Source: Vreelandella glaciei (lineage in GTDB: Bacteria > Pseudomonadota > Gammaproteobacteria > Pseudomonadales > Halomonadaceae). From it: a stretch of 64,000 nt of DNA. A model generated the notes under the pieces. The model did no database searches, was not told where the DNA came from, and was given only the letters and a program-made list of their open reading frames with translations. Below are positions 38,000-47,465 of this stretch, piece by piece. The translations under genes were made by a program, and so were the position numbers. How positions within the stretch are numbered: position 1 is the stretch's first letter; every line of letters begins with the position of its first letter. The stretch covers positions 1 through 64,000 of the forward strand of contig NZ_JACCDE010000020.1 in assembly GCF_013415125.1 (NCBI RefSeq), given 5' to 3'.

Positions 38000-40900
38000 C
38001 GCCGTTAACCCTTACCATGCAGGCCTTTGGCCCTTTCGCGGGCACGGAAACGATTGATTTCACCGCGCTTGGTAGAAGCCCGTTGTTTTTGATTAACGGG
38101 CCCACCGGGGCGGGCAAGAGCTCGATTCTCGATGCGTTATGTTTTGCGCTCTATGGCCAAACGACGGGTAATGAGCGTGAACCTTCTCAGATGCGCTGCG
38201 ACCAAGCGAACGCCACGCTCCTAACGGAAGTGACGCTTGATTTTCGCTTGCGCGGAGCGGATTACCGGGTACGCCGCGTGCCGCAGCAAGAGCGCCCCAA
38301 GGCGCGTGGCGAAGGCACCACTACCCATAACGCGGAAGCGCAGCTATGGCGCTTGAGCGCGGATGGCGAGGTAGAGAACTGCTTGGTGGCGCGCAAAGTC
38401 AACGATGCCACCGCTGAGCTGCAAACCTTGATAGGCCTGGATGCCAACCAGTTTCGCCAAGTGATGGTGCTGCCCCAAGGTAAGTTTCGTGAACTATTGA
38501 TCGCTGACTCCAAAAAGCGCGAGGAGATTTTTTCCCAGCTGTTTCAAACGCAAATCTTTCAGCGTATTGAAGAGCGTTTGCGCCTTCAGGCCAATCAAAT
38601 TGAACGGGAAGTGAAAGAGCATCGCCAACATATCAGCGGGATTCTCGACGGTGGTGAGCTGGAGAGTGAAGCTGCTTTAGAGCAAGAGTTTGAAGCGTTG
38701 ACGCCCCAGGTCGAGCAAGCGCGAAAGGACTTCGAAACCGCCCAACTGCAGCGACGTAAAGCCGAAAAACAGCGCGATGATGCCCAGGCACTTCAGCGCC
38801 AGTTTGAAGCGCGGGATAGCTTGGCGGCTGAAAAAACGCGTCATCTTGAACAGCAGGGCCAGGTCGCCAGCATTCAGGACCATTTGACCCAAAGTGAGCA
38901 CGCACAGGCGTTGCGCCCCCAGCGTACGGCGTTAACCCAAGCGCAGCAGGCGCTAAGCACCGCCCACGCGGAACAGCAGCAGGCAGACGCCGCACTGAGC
39001 AGCCAGCGCACTAGCGCGGAGCAGGCGCAGCGTGCATTTGAGGCGGCCCGCGAGCGTCAGGCAGGGCTTCCTGAACTGCGCGAGCGTCATCGCCAGTTGA
39101 GCGAGTTTATTCACAAAGGCCAGCAATTAAGCGAACTACAGGCGCGATTCCAAACGGCGCAGGCCGCTTGGCAACAAGCTGACGGTGCCCTCAAACGCGA
39201 TGAGGCGCAACTGGACACCATACGCCAACAGGGAGAAGCGGCAGGCGTTAATCTAGAACGGTTACAGACGGAACGCCAGCAGCTGGCCAGCGCCCCTGTC
39301 GAGCTAAACCGCTTTGAAACGCTGCTAACCCAACGTAAAGAGCTGGATGTGCTAACCGGCCAGGGGCGTGAGCTTACCACGCAACAACAGCAGGCAACGG
39401 CAGCACTAGACCAGCGGCGCAGTGAGTCAGAGCAGGCGGAACGCTTCGCTACCGAGCAGGAGATGCGGTGGCATCAAGGGCAGGCTGCGCTGCTAGCGCT
39501 CACTCTTGAGGACGATGCCCCTTGCCCTGTCTGCGGCAGCCTGGCGCATCCGACCCCGGCCGTTAATAACGCAGATATCGTCACCAAAGAGCAGGTGGAA
39601 AACGCTCGCGCCGCCCAGGCGCAGGCCCGTCAATCTTTCCAGGGCGCTGAACGCTATCACCAACAGCTAGCGCAGCAGATAAGCTACCACAGCGAGCAAG
39701 TACAGCGACTCAATCAGCAATTAGGCGAGTGGGCTAGCCAACCGCTGAATGAGCTACAAAAAACCTGCGATGAGTTGCATCGCCAGGTCGCTCGGCAGAC
39801 AAGCGTTGAGCGCGAGATTAGCCAACAAATCACCGCCTGTGATGCGTTAAGGCGTGAGAGGGGCGCGCTGGATAAACAGCTTAAAGCCCAGCGGCCCGCG
39901 GTTGAAAAAGCCAAAGAGGACGCGTTAAGGCTAGAAAGCCAGCGTGATCAGTTGAGTCAGTCGCTGCCTGACGATGCTCGTGATCCTGACGCTATGCGCC
40001 AAACACTTACGGAACTCGAGCGCGAAGTTACCCAAATTGAACAAGCCTGGGAAAGCGCTCAGCAGGCGCTGACGAACAGCCAAACCCAACTGGCGCGAGC
40101 AGATGAGCAGCTACGCGGCGCGAACGAACGAATCGAACGCAGCGAGCAGTCGTTACAGCAGGCGCGAACAGAGTGGCAAGCCGCGCTGCAGGCTAGCCCC
40201 TTTAGCGATGAGACGGCGTTTCAGACGGCGCAGCTGGATGATGCCCAGCGGCAAGCGTTGACGCATCAAATCGAGGCGTACCAGCGCCGCTTAGCCGAAC
40301 TCGAAGGGGCGTTGCAGAATTACCATACCCAGCTTGCCGACAAAACAGCGCCGGATATTACCGCGCTCACTACGGTGACAGAGATCGCTCAAGCGGAAGA
40401 GCATACCCAGCTGGAAGCTTGGCGAAAGCTTGATGGACGTTTAACGACGCTAAAAGGTATTCGCCAAAAGCTGGCGACTGCGCATACGGCCCAGGCCAAG
40501 CTTGAGTCCCAATATCAGCTTTGGGGCACGCTAAGCGAAGTCGCTAATGGCCGCACCGGGCATAGAATCAGCCTGCAACGTTTCGTGCTCGGCGTGCTGC
40601 TGGATGATGTTTTGATTCAGGCTTCAGAACGGCTGGTACGCATGAGCCGCGGGCGTTATCAGTTGGTGCGCCGCGAGGACCCCACTAAGGGCAATAAAGC
40701 GTCAGGTCTCGAGCTGGATGTGGCTGACACTTACACCGGCAAGAACCGTTCGGTAGCGACGCTTTCCGGCGGCGAATCTTTCATGGCAGCGCTGTCGTTA
40801 GCGTTGGGTCTTTCGGATGTGGTGCAGGCTTACGCTGGTGGTATTCAACTGGATACGCTATTTATCGATGAAGGGTTTGGTAGTCTCGATCAGGATGCTC

Positions 40901-41061
40901 TGGATCAAGCCATTGCCATGCTTAGCGAACTGCAAATGGGCGGGCGCATGATTGGGGTGATTTCCCATGTCAGCGAGCTCAAAGAGCAAATGCCCATCCG
41001 TATAGAAGTGCACGCTAGCCGGCACGGGAGCTCGGTGGAAGTGAAGGGCGCACTTCATTAA
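37996..41061 (+). CDS. sbcC: Exonuclease SbcCD subunit C (SMC-like ATPase)
   Basis: Rad50-type ATPase of 1021 residues. Order: Walker A GPTGAGKSSILDALCFALYG (about 33-50), long coiled coil, zinc-hook CPVCGS at about residue 510 at the apex, returning coiled coil, then the signature LSGGESFMAALSLALGLSDVV and Walker B DTLFIDEGFGSLD, with a switch His in GVISHVSEL. The coiled-coil arms are very rich in Gln, Glu and Ala. Forms the SbcCD complex with the upstream gene, with which it overlaps. Size fits the family (about 1050). Confidence 0.95.
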   Translation: MTPLTLTMQAFGPFAGTETIDFTALGRSPLFLINGPTGAGKSSILDALCFALYGQTTGNEREPSQMRCDQANATLLTEVTLDFRLRGADYRVRRVPQQERPKARGEGTTTHNAEAQLWRLSADGEVENCLVARKVNDATAELQTLIGLDANQFRQVMVLPQGKFRELLIADSKKREEIFSQLFQTQIFQRIEERLRLQANQIEREVKEHRQHISGILDGGELESEAALEQEFEALTPQVEQARKDFETAQLQRRKAEKQRDDAQALQRQFEARDSLAAEKTRHLEQQGQVASIQDHLTQSEHAQALRPQRTALTQAQQALSTAHAEQQQADAALSSQRTSAEQAQRAFEAARERQAGLPELRERHRQLSEFIHKGQQLSELQARFQTAQAAWQQADGALKRDEAQLDTIRQQGEAAGVNLERLQTERQQLASAPVELNRFETLLTQRKELDVLTGQGRELTTQQQQATAALDQRRSESEQAERFATEQEMRWHQGQAALLALTLEDDAPCPVCGSLAHPTPAVNNADIVTKEQVENARAAQAQARQSFQGAERYHQQLAQQISYHSEQVQRLNQQLGEWASQPLNELQKTCDELHRQVARQTSVEREISQQITACDALRRERGALDKQLKAQRPAVEKAKEDALRLESQRDQLSQSLPDDARDPDAMRQTLTELEREVTQIEQAWESAQQALTNSQTQLARADEQLRGANERIERSEQSLQQARTEWQAALQASPFSDETAFQTAQLDDAQRQALTHQIEAYQRRLAELEGALQNYHTQLADKTAPDITALTTVTEIAQAEEHTQLEAWRKLDGRLTTLKGIRQKLATAHTAQAKLESQYQLWGTLSEVANGRTGHRISLQRFVLGVLLDDVLIQASERLVRMSRGRYQLVRREDPTKGNKASGLELDVADTYTGKNRSVATLSGGESFMAALSLALGLSDVVQAYAGGIQLDTLFIDEGFGSLDQDALDQAIAMLSELQMGGRMIGVISHVSELKEQMPIRIEVHASRHGSSVEVKGALH

Positions 41062-41071
41062 TGTCTAAGGT

Positions 41072-41114
41072 ATTTAAAGGCTCGGGCATTTAAAGGCTAT
41101 GACATTTAAAGCCC
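41072..41114 (+). repeat. Three 16-bp-spaced repeats of ATTTAAAGG/C
   Basis: ATTTAAAGGCT occurs at 41072 and 41088, and ATTTAAAGCCC at 41104, each 16 bases apart. The block lies just after sbcC and upstream of the DUF533 gene. It contains the palindrome TTTAAA in every copy. A binding array for a regulator or a slippage product are both possible. Confidence 0.5.
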
Positions 41115-41214
41115 AAGCCAGCGTTAGTTCATGCTGCGTTCATATAGAATGATTTATAAAGTGTGTTAATCGTTAAACGAGCTCTAAAGATAATATCGAC
41201 TTAGGAGTGCAAGG

Positions 41215-41937
41215 ATGAACGCAAGCAAGATTTTACAGCAGCTGATGCAGCAAGCCGGTAGCAGCAGCGGTGTCGATGTTAAAGGCATCCTGAGTGGGCT
41301 TTCTAAGCAATTAGGCGGCGGTAGCAGTGGCCAAGGAAGCAGCTCATCCGGTGGTTTTGATGTTAAAAGCCTGCTTGGTGGCGGTGCCATGGGCATGCTG
41401 GTTGGTTCTAAGCGTGGCCGCAGCATGGGTGGCAAAGCACTGAAATATGGCGCGATTGCCGGGGTCGGCATGCTGGCGTGGAAGGCTTGGCAAAGCTCTC
41501 AGGCGGCAAAAACTGACAGTGGTCAAAATACTGCCCAACCTGCGTCAGAGGGCGAGCGGGTTGAAGTTCTTAGCGGTGAGATCCAAGAGCGTCGTAGCCT
41601 GGAATTACTGCAGGCAATGATGATGGCGGCACGTGCCGACGGTCACATTGATGAGCAGGAACAGGCGTTGATCACCGAGCAGATCGATGCCTTAGGTGCC
41701 GATCAAGAGATGCATAACTGGGTAGAGCAGCAGTTAAAAGCACCGCTGGATGCACAGGCGCTGGCTCGTGAGGCAGATTCCCCTCAGGCGGCACGCGAGA
41801 TGTACCTGATTAGTGTGGCAGTGACCGACGATCAAAACCCTATGGAACGCGCTTGGCTGGACCAGTTGGCCAGTGCCCTTAACTTACCCAAAGAGATGAC
41901 GGCCGAACTTGAGCGTCAAGCCGAGCAGGCGGGTTAA
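41215..41937 (+). CDS. DUF533/TerB-like membrane-associated protein (YebE-like)
   Basis: 240 residues. The N-terminal third is Gly/Ser-rich with a low-complexity stretch (about 15-50) and a glycine-rich hydrophobic segment (KSLLGGGAMGMLVGSKRGRSMGG and YGAIAGVGMLAWKAW). The C-terminal half (about 115-240) is a helical TerB-like DUF533 domain with AMMMAARADGHIDEQEQALI. This matches the YebE family of inner-membrane proteins of unknown function, linked to envelope stress in enterics. A good SD (TAGGAG) precedes the ATG. Its stop overlaps the pgpA start by one base (TAATG), so the two are translationally coupled. Confidence 0.85.
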   Translation: MNASKILQQLMQQAGSSSGVDVKGILSGLSKQLGGGSSGQGSSSSGGFDVKSLLGGGAMGMLVGSKRGRSMGGKALKYGAIAGVGMLAWKAWQSSQAAKTDSGQNTAQPASEGERVEVLSGEIQERRSLELLQAMMMAARADGHIDEQEQALITEQIDALGADQEMHNWVEQQLKAPLDAQALAREADSPQAAREMYLISVAVTDDQNPMERAWLDQLASALNLPKEMTAELERQAEQAG

Positions 41938-42422
41938 TGCTGGATACGTTTAATTTTTGGTTAGCGACGGGCTTTGGACTAGGCCTAGCAACGGTTGCAC
42001 CCGGTACGTTTGGCTCACTGTTAGGGATTCCCTTGGCGTGGTGGTTATTGAGCCGCCCGGTGGGTCAGCAAGGGATCGTAATGGCGGTTCTGGTGGTGTT
42101 AGCGATGCCTGTTTGCCACGTTGCCGCCTGGCATTATGACGGGTTGGATCATGGCAGTATTGTCGCCGACGAGTATGTAGCCTTTCCGCTTGCGGTTATT
42201 GGTTTAGCGGCAGCGCGCCATCCCTTGGTAATCGCGCTCGGGTTTGGTGTTTATCGCTTTTTTGATGCGCTAAAGCCGCCGCCAATTCACCTCACTGAGC
42301 ATATGCATGGCGGTTTCGGTATCGTTTTAGACGATGTTGTCGCAGCATTGATAACGTGGGGGATCATGGCGATAGGGTTAAAGCTTTGGCAGCGCCGCTT
42401 ACCTCAACGAAGCGTCGAGTAA
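41937..42422 (+). CDS. pgpA: Phosphatidylglycerophosphatase A
   Basis: Membrane phosphatase of 161 residues that dephosphorylates phosphatidylglycerophosphate to phosphatidylglycerol. Family motifs: GFGLGLATVAPGTFGSLLG at the N-terminus, HGSIVADEYVAFPL (catalytic acidic pair), and FGVYRFFDALKPPPI. It has four TM segments. Overlaps the DUF533 gene by one base and is followed by a strong terminator. The pairing with thiL found in many gammaproteobacteria is absent here. Confidence 0.93.
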   Translation: MLDTFNFWLATGFGLGLATVAPGTFGSLLGIPLAWWLLSRPVGQQGIVMAVLVVLAMPVCHVAAWHYDGLDHGSIVADEYVAFPLAVIGLAAARHPLVIALGFGVYRFFDALKPPPIHLTEHMHGGFGIVLDDVVAALITWGIMAIGLKLWQRRLPQRSVE

Positions 42423-42429
42423 CCAATAA

Positions 42430-42477
42430 AAGCGCCGCAAGCCTGGCGGGAAACAAGGCTTGCGGCGCTATTTTTTA
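42430..42477. terminator. Strong bidirectional terminator
   Basis: GCGCCGCAAGCCT (42432-42444) and AGGCTTGCGGCGC (42456-42468) form a 13-bp perfect stem. A-rich sequence precedes and six T residues follow, so it can end both pgpA (+) and the aldehyde dehydrogenase gene (-). Confidence 0.92.
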
Positions 42478-42504
42478 CTGCTTATAGGCTAACAAATTAG
42501 CGTA

Positions 42505-43887
42505 TTACTCTTGAACGACAATCACCGACTTAGCGTTGACGAACTCGTGCATGCCGAAGCCGCCGTGTTCACGCCCATAGCCGGAGTTTTTTACCCCGCC
42601 GAAGGGCATTTCCGGTGTGGCAACGCCAAAGCCGTTAATAAACACCATGCCGGTATCGAAGTACTTGCTGGCAAGCTCGGTGGCGCGCTTAACGTCTTTA
42701 GAGATGATGCCGCCGCCTAAGCCGTAACGGCTGTCATTGGCGATACGCATGGCGTCTTCATCATCTTTGGCACGAATCAGCGCGGCAACCGGACCAAATA
42801 GCTCGTCGTCGTATGCTGGCTGACCGGGGGTCACATTATCCAGCACGGTCACCGGATAAAACGCCCCTTTACCGGATGGTTTCTCACCACCGCAGAGGAT
42901 CTTCGCGCCTTTACGCACGCTCTCTTCCACTTGCTCATGGAGATCATCGCGCAGATCAACACGCGCCATAGGGCCGAGATCGCTGCCTTCCTGAGTTGGG
43001 TCACCGGCTTTGAGCGACTGCATGCGAGCTACATAGCGTTCTTTAAAGGCTTCATAGTTTTTCTCAGTCACCACAAAGCGTTTGGCCGCCACACAGGTTT
43101 GACCACCGTTATAGACACGCCCCTGCACACAGGTATCCACGGCAACATCAAGGTCGGCATCGTCAAGCACTAGGTAGGCATCATTGGAACCTAGCTCAAG
43201 CACGGTCTTCTTCAGGTATTCGGCGGCTTTGGTGGCCACTTTGCGACCTGCACCGTCGCTGCCTGTTAGCGTTACGCCACGCACGGCAGGATGCCCGATT
43301 ACCTCATCTGAAACATCGTGAGAAATCACCAGCGTACGGAAGACGTTTTCCGGTAGACCGGCCTTACGGTAAATTTTTTCCAATAATAAACCGCTACCGG
43401 TGACGTTTTCAGCGTGTTTAAGCAGCACACCGTTACCCGCCATGATATTGGCGATGGAGTAGCGAACTACTTGGTAAGCGGGGAAGTTCCAGGGCTGAAT
43501 GCCGTATATCACGCCCATGGGAGAATAGCTAATAAAGCCGCGCTCACCGTTGCCAGGCTGACGCCCTTCGTCGGCTAGCTTTTTGGGGCCGTGTTCAGCG
43601 GTGTAGTCACAGATACCGGTGCACAGATCCACTTCTTGACGGGCTTCGGCAGGGAGTTTGCCCATTTCCTTGACCATCAAGTCGGTAAGCTCTTCTTTAT
43701 GTTCCTGAAGTGCTTGGCCAATTGCTTTCACCGTTTTAGCGCGGCTCTCCAACGATTCAAGGCGCCAATCGAGAAAAGCATCGTAGCAGGCATCGACTAC
43801 CTGCTTGGCTTCAGCGCTACTCATCAGCGCATAAGTATCGAGTGTTTCACCGTTGGTCGGATTAATCGTTGTGATGCTGTTGCTCAT
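42505..43887 (-). CDS. sad: NAD-dependent succinate-semialdehyde dehydrogenase (Sad-type)
   Basis: Aldehyde dehydrogenase of 460 residues, most like the Sad/YneI subgroup that oxidises succinate semialdehyde to succinate. Blocks seen: GVIYGIQPWNFPAYQVVRYS, LLKHAENVTGSGLLLEKI, the general-base Glu in VLELGSNDAYLVLDDADL (usually ELGG; here ELGS), and the catalytic Cys at about 265 in NGGQTCVAAKRF. Further blocks are SDLGPMARVDLRDDLHEQV and MPFGGVKNSGYGREHG. It would serve GABA or putrescine breakdown, but no transaminase lies alongside. Other short-chain aldehydes are possible substrates. Confidence 0.9.
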   Translation of the reverse strand: MSNSITTINPTNGETLDTYALMSSAEAKQVVDACYDAFLDWRLESLESRAKTVKAIGQALQEHKEELTDLMVKEMGKLPAEARQEVDLCTGICDYTAEHGPKKLADEGRQPGNGERGFISYSPMGVIYGIQPWNFPAYQVVRYSIANIMAGNGVLLKHAENVTGSGLLLEKIYRKAGLPENVFRTLVISHDVSDEVIGHPAVRGVTLTGSDGAGRKVATKAAEYLKKTVLELGSNDAYLVLDDADLDVAVDTCVQGRVYNGGQTCVAAKRFVVTEKNYEAFKERYVARMQSLKAGDPTQEGSDLGPMARVDLRDDLHEQVEESVRKGAKILCGGEKPSGKGAFYPVTVLDNVTPGQPAYDDELFGPVAALIRAKDDEDAMRIANDSRYGLGGGIISKDVKRATELASKYFDTGMVFINGFGVATPEMPFGGVKNSGYGREHGGFGMHEFVNAKSVIVVQE

Positions 43888-43961
43888 AAGATCTCCTATC
43901 TATAGATCAACGTGTGGGTCATGACGCCCAGCTCCTGAGCGTTTAATCGACCGGTCTATTT

Positions 43962-43985
43962 CTAGTACAGAGTCACTCTAGTACA
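43962..43985. promoter_or_regulatory. Direct/inverted repeat upstream of the aldehyde dehydrogenase
   Basis: CTAGTACA is repeated at 43962-43969 and 43978-43985, flanking the near-palindrome AGAGTCACTCT (43969-43979). It lies about 75-100 bases upstream of the sad start codon (- strand), a suitable operator position. Function unknown. Confidence 0.35.
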
Positions 43986-44021
43986 AACTGAGTGCCTCTG
44001 CATAATAGAGGTGCTCAGTTT
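43985..44021 (-). terminator. Hairpin downstream of msrA
   Basis: AAACTGAG...CCTCT pairs with AGAGG...CTCAGTTT over about 15 bp with two internal mismatches and a 7-base loop. On the - strand it follows the msrA stop by about 40 bases. Only a short T-run follows. Confidence 0.45.
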
Positions 44022-44061
44022 CGGGCATTGATTTAATCAATCAGTTCACTATTAATGCGTT

Positions 44062-44730
44062 TTATTCAAATGTAGGCCCGCCGGCTTCTTCGCCCCACAC
44101 CTCTTCCAGGCGATCATCGCGCCCACAGCTGAAGCGATAGAATTTGTAGCGAACGGGGTTCTTTTGATAATAATCCTGGTGGTACTCCTCGGCCGCCCAG
44201 AAGGTGGTGGCAGGTACTATTTGGGTGGCGATTTCTCGGTCAAAGCGTTCTTCCATTTCCGCTTTGGAGGCTTCGGCGAGTTCACGCTGGCTTTCGTCGT
44301 GATAGAAGATTGCCGAGCGGTATTGATCGCCCACATCGCAAAACTGACGATCTACCGCGAAGGGGTCGATATTGCGCCAGAAAATTTCCAACAATTGCTC
44401 GTAGCTGATCTGCTCTGAGTCATATTCGATTTGCACAACCTCCGCATGCCCCGTACCACCCCGGGAGATATCGTCGTAAGTGGGATTCTCAAGTTCGCCG
44501 CCGATGTAGCCGGAGATGGTAGCGCTAACACCGGGCTGACTGTCGTAAGGGGGTTCCATACACCAGAAGCAGCCGCCTGCAAACGTGGCTTCTGCATTGC
44601 CCTGGGCTTGAGAGGACGGCTCTTGAGAAGATTGCGCTTGAGTGGACTGGGCGTGAAGCGAAGTGCTGGCGAGGCTAGCGGCAGCCAACACGCAAAGCGT
44701 AAGTGGACGAGAAAGGGGCAATCGGATCAT
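44062..44730 (-). CDS. msrA: Exported peptide-methionine (S)-S-oxide reductase
   Basis: Reduces methionine-S-sulfoxide in oxidised proteins. The ATG at 44730 follows GGAG at good spacing and gives 222 residues; a GTG three codons earlier is possible. The catalytic motif GCFWCMEPPYD is intact, followed by the family blocks GYIGGELENPTYDDIS, TGHAEVVQIEYD and DQYRSAIFYHDE. The N-terminus is unusual: a clear signal peptide (LTLCVLAAASLASTSLHA) and then a Gln/Ser-rich linker (about 20 residues), so the enzyme should act in the periplasm rather than the cytoplasm. Stand-alone gene. Confidence 0.92.
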   Translation of the reverse strand: MIRLPLSRPLTLCVLAAASLASTSLHAQSTQAQSSQEPSSQAQGNAEATFAGGCFWCMEPPYDSQPGVSATISGYIGGELENPTYDDISRGGTGHAEVVQIEYDSEQISYEQLLEIFWRNIDPFAVDRQFCDVGDQYRSAIFYHDESQRELAEASKAEMEERFDREIATQIVPATTFWAAEEYHQDYYQKNPVRYKFYRFSCGRDDRLEEVWGEEAGGPTFE

Positions 44731-44837
44731 TGCAAGCACTCCAGTGGCGGTGGCGCGTTATCGTTTATGTTGAGTCGATTAGTGGCTTAGCGTTCCCTTT
44801 CCTTACAACCCTTTCCTTAAACGCCTTTTCTGACAAC

Positions 44838-45752
44838 CTAGCCCAAGCGATGTGGCCATACTTCGTCCAGCGTGTTGAGTGCCGCGTTCACGGTCGGTTC
44901 AGCGGTGCTGTCGTGTCGCCATACAAAGCTTAATGCGCAGGGCAGGCGGAGGTTGTCTGCGACGGCCAGGCCACTCTCTTGGCGCTCAGTCATTGCCAGG
45001 GCGTCGCGGGCCAGGCTTAAGCCAACGCCTGCGCGGACCAGATCCAACATACAGGCTTCTTGGTCAACCTGGGCTACCCGGTTAGGCACTGCGCCGCTCT
45101 TGGCGAGCGCTTGCTTCAGCAGCCGGTGGTGGGCGGAATCCTGTGGCGTAACGATCCACGGCAGCGTGGCTAAGTGCTCCCAACGGGTATCAATGAGTCG
45201 GTTTTCCCAGCCTGCAGGGGCAATCACATGATAGTCAAAGTGCGTCAGCTCGCGCCAAGCCAGTGCCTCATGCCCCTGGTTCAATCCAGGGCCTTCGCCA
45301 GGCGGTGCCAGGTAAAAGCCGACATCCAGATCACCCTGTGCGATGCGGTTTAGCACGCTGCCGCTCATTCCATGCTGCAGTTCGGTTTCTAATTGGGGCG
45401 CCCGTGCCATCAGGCGGCTTAAAAAGGCGCCTAAGCGAAGAAATTCCGGGTCAACGATGGTGCCGATGGAGAGCTTGCCGCGTAGCGTGCTGTGCAGCGT
45501 TCCAGCGGTTTGCTCAAATGCCTGGGCGCTGGCCAGAGCTTTTTCAGCCGCTGGGAGCAGGGCATGGCCGTCGGATGTCAGCGCTAGCCCCTGGGGGCGG
45601 CGACTAAACAGCGTGAGACCTAAATTGGCCTGTAATTGCTTCAACTTTAGGCTGATGGCAGGTTGCGTCAAGTGTAACTGTTCAGCGGCGCGTGACACGC
45701 TGCCCGTTCTTGCAACAGCCACGAAGGCGCGCAGTGTAGCGTAGTCTTGCAT
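44838..45752 (-). CDS. LysR-family regulator of the mmsA/GMC operon
   Basis: 304 residues from ATG 45752 (MQDYATLRAFVAV), behind a GAGG element. N-terminal winged HTH (TGSVSRAAEQLHLTQPAISLKLKQLQ), linker helix, and a C-terminal effector-binding domain (about 90-300). It is transcribed away from mmsA with a 181-base shared promoter region. LysR genes beside mmsA and GMC-type dehydrogenase genes control 3-hydroxypropionate breakdown in Pseudomonas, so the same role is likely here, with a C3 acid as inducer (inference). Confidence 0.9.
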   Translation of the reverse strand: MQDYATLRAFVAVARTGSVSRAAEQLHLTQPAISLKLKQLQANLGLTLFSRRPQGLALTSDGHALLPAAEKALASAQAFEQTAGTLHSTLRGKLSIGTIVDPEFLRLGAFLSRLMARAPQLETELQHGMSGSVLNRIAQGDLDVGFYLAPPGEGPGLNQGHEALAWRELTHFDYHVIAPAGWENRLIDTRWEHLATLPWIVTPQDSAHHRLLKQALAKSGAVPNRVAQVDQEACMLDLVRAGVGLSLARDALAMTERQESGLAVADNLRLPCALSFVWRHDSTAEPTVNAALNTLDEVWPHRLG

Positions 45753-45876
45753 GATGGGCCTCAACGCATGCTGGTGATATTAGCAAAGCTTATAACTGGC
45801 TTTTAAATAACTCAATTGATCTGTTCCCAGCGCCCAGTAGGCTAGGCTAAACGCAGGCTCTTTCGTAAGCACTTAA

Positions 45877-45921
45877 CCTACGCTCTTAAAACCTACGCTC
45901 TTAAAACCTACGCTCTTAAAA
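45877..45921 (+). repeat. Three perfect 15-bp tandem repeats before mmsA
   Basis: CCTACGCTCTTAAAA is repeated three times head to tail at 45877-45891, 45892-45906 and 45907-45921, ending 12 bases before the mmsA ATG. It occupies the presumed leader or promoter-proximal zone of mmsA and could vary in copy number by slippage. Confidence 0.85.
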
Positions 45922-45933
45922 ACAGGTACTCCC

Positions 45934-47445
45934 ATGACAACAACAGCGATTCAGCACTTTATTAATGGCCAGGTCACCGCTGGCGAGTCTTCAAACTCTC
46001 AGGACGTTTTTAACCCCGCCACCGGTCGCGTGACTGGCCGTGTATCGCTCGCTTCATCACAAGATGTGAACACCGCTGTCGAAGCGGCTCAAGCTGCCTT
46101 TCCAGCTTGGGCCGATACACCGCCCATTCGCCGTGCCCGAGTGATGTTCAAGTTTCTAGAGCTGTTAAATGTCCACAAAGATGAGCTAGCCGAAGCGATT
46201 ACCAAAGAGCACGGCAAAGTGTTTACCGATGCCCAGGGGGAAGTCGCACGTGGTATTGATATTGTTGAATTCGCCTGCGGAATCCCCCAGTTGCTCAAGG
46301 GTGACTATACCGAGCAGGTAAGTACCGGCATCGATAACTGGACGATGCGCCAGCCATTAGGGGTGGTCGCTGGTATAACGCCATTTAATTTCCCGGCCAT
46401 GGTGCCGATGTGGATGTTTCCGCTCGCCATTGCTGCTGGTAATACGTTTATTTTGAAGCCAAGCCCGCTTGACCCAAGCGCCTCACTGTTGATGGCCGAT
46501 CTGCTAAAACAGGCGGGTCTGCCCGATGGCGTATTTAACGTGGTGCAGGGCGATAAGGATTCAGTGGAAGCGCTGCTCGACCATCCGCACGTTAAGGCGC
46601 TGTCGTTTGTGGGTTCTACGCCGATTGCCAATTTGATCTACGAGCGCGGCGCGCGGAACGGCAAGCGTATTCAAGCACTCGGCGGGGCCAAAAATCACAT
46701 GGTGGTGATGCCGGATGCCCACCTTGATAAAGCAGTCGATGCGCTGATCGGCGCCGCCTACGGCTCTGCCGGTGAGCGTTGCATGGCGATTAGCGTGGCG
46801 GTGTTGGTCGGCGACGTGGCGGATAAAGTCGTGCCGGCACTGGCTGAGCGGGCTAAAGCGCTAAAAGTAAAAGACGGTATGCAGCTTGATGCGGAAATGG
46901 GCCCCATTGTGACCCGCCAAGCCCACCAGCGGATTACCGGCTATATCGAAAAAGGCGTGGCTGAAGGCGCTGAACTGGTCGTCGATGGCCGTGCCTTTGA
47001 GGCCTCAGCGGCGGGTGAGAGCTGCGCCGAAGGCTTCTGGATGGGCGGCACGCTGTTCGACAACGTCACCCCCGAGATGACGATCTATAAGGAGGAGATT
47101 TTTGGCCCGGTGCTGGTCTGTGTGCGAGTGCCGGATATTGCCACCGCGATCCAGTTGATTAACGATCACGAGTTTGGCAACGGCGTCAGCTGCTTCACTG
47201 AAAGCGGAACGGTGGCGCGGGAGTTTGGCCGCCGTATTCAGGTCGGCATGGTGGGGATCAATGTGCCTATCCCGGTGCCGATGGCGTGGCACGGCTTTGG
47301 CGGCTGGAAACGCTCCTTGTTTGGCGATACCCATGCCTACGGTGAAGAGGGCGTGCGTTTTTATACCAAGCAGAAATCAATTATGCAGCGCTGGTCGGAC
47401 TCCATTGATGCCGGTGCTGAGTTCGTCATGCCGACCGCGAAGTAA
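45934..47445 (+). CDS. mmsA: CoA-acylating (methyl)malonate-semialdehyde dehydrogenase
   Basis: 503-residue aldehyde dehydrogenase of the MmsA type that converts methylmalonate or malonate semialdehyde with CoA and NAD+ to propionyl- or acetyl-CoA plus CO2. Blocks: [47 protein letters not shown], the catalytic Cys at about 283 in [10 protein letters not shown], and [17 protein letters not shown]. Followed 20 bases later by a GMC oxidoreductase and divergent from a LysR gene. This trio corresponds to the 3-hydroxypropionate route (DddC-like step) known from DMSP/acrylate-using Halomonas; an alternative is valine breakdown, but no other valine genes are here. Confidence 0.93.
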   Translation: MTTTAIQHFINGQVTAGESSNSQDVFNPATGRVTGRVSLASSQDVNTAVEAAQAAFPAWADTPPIRRARVMFKFLELLNVHKDELAEAITKEHGKVFTDAQGEVARGIDIVEFACGIPQLLKGDYTEQVSTGIDNWTMRQPLGVVAGITPFNFPAMVPMWMFPLAIAAGNTFILKPSPLDPSASLLMADLLKQAGLPDGVFNVVQGDKDSVEALLDHPHVKALSFVGSTPIANLIYERGARNGKRIQALGGAKNHMVVMPDAHLDKAVDALIGAAYGSAGERCMAISVAVLVGDVADKVVPALAERAKALKVKDGMQLDAEMGPIVTRQAHQRITGYIEKGVAEGAELVVDGRAFEASAAGESCAEGFWMGGTLFDNVTPEMTIYKEEIFGPVLVCVRVPDIATAIQLINDHEFGNGVSCFTESGTVAREFGRRIQVGMVGINVPIPVPMAWHGFGGWKRSLFGDTHAYGEEGVRFYTKQKSIMQRWSDSIDAGAEFVMPTAK

Positions 47446-47465
47446 GCTCAGCGGAGATAACAATA

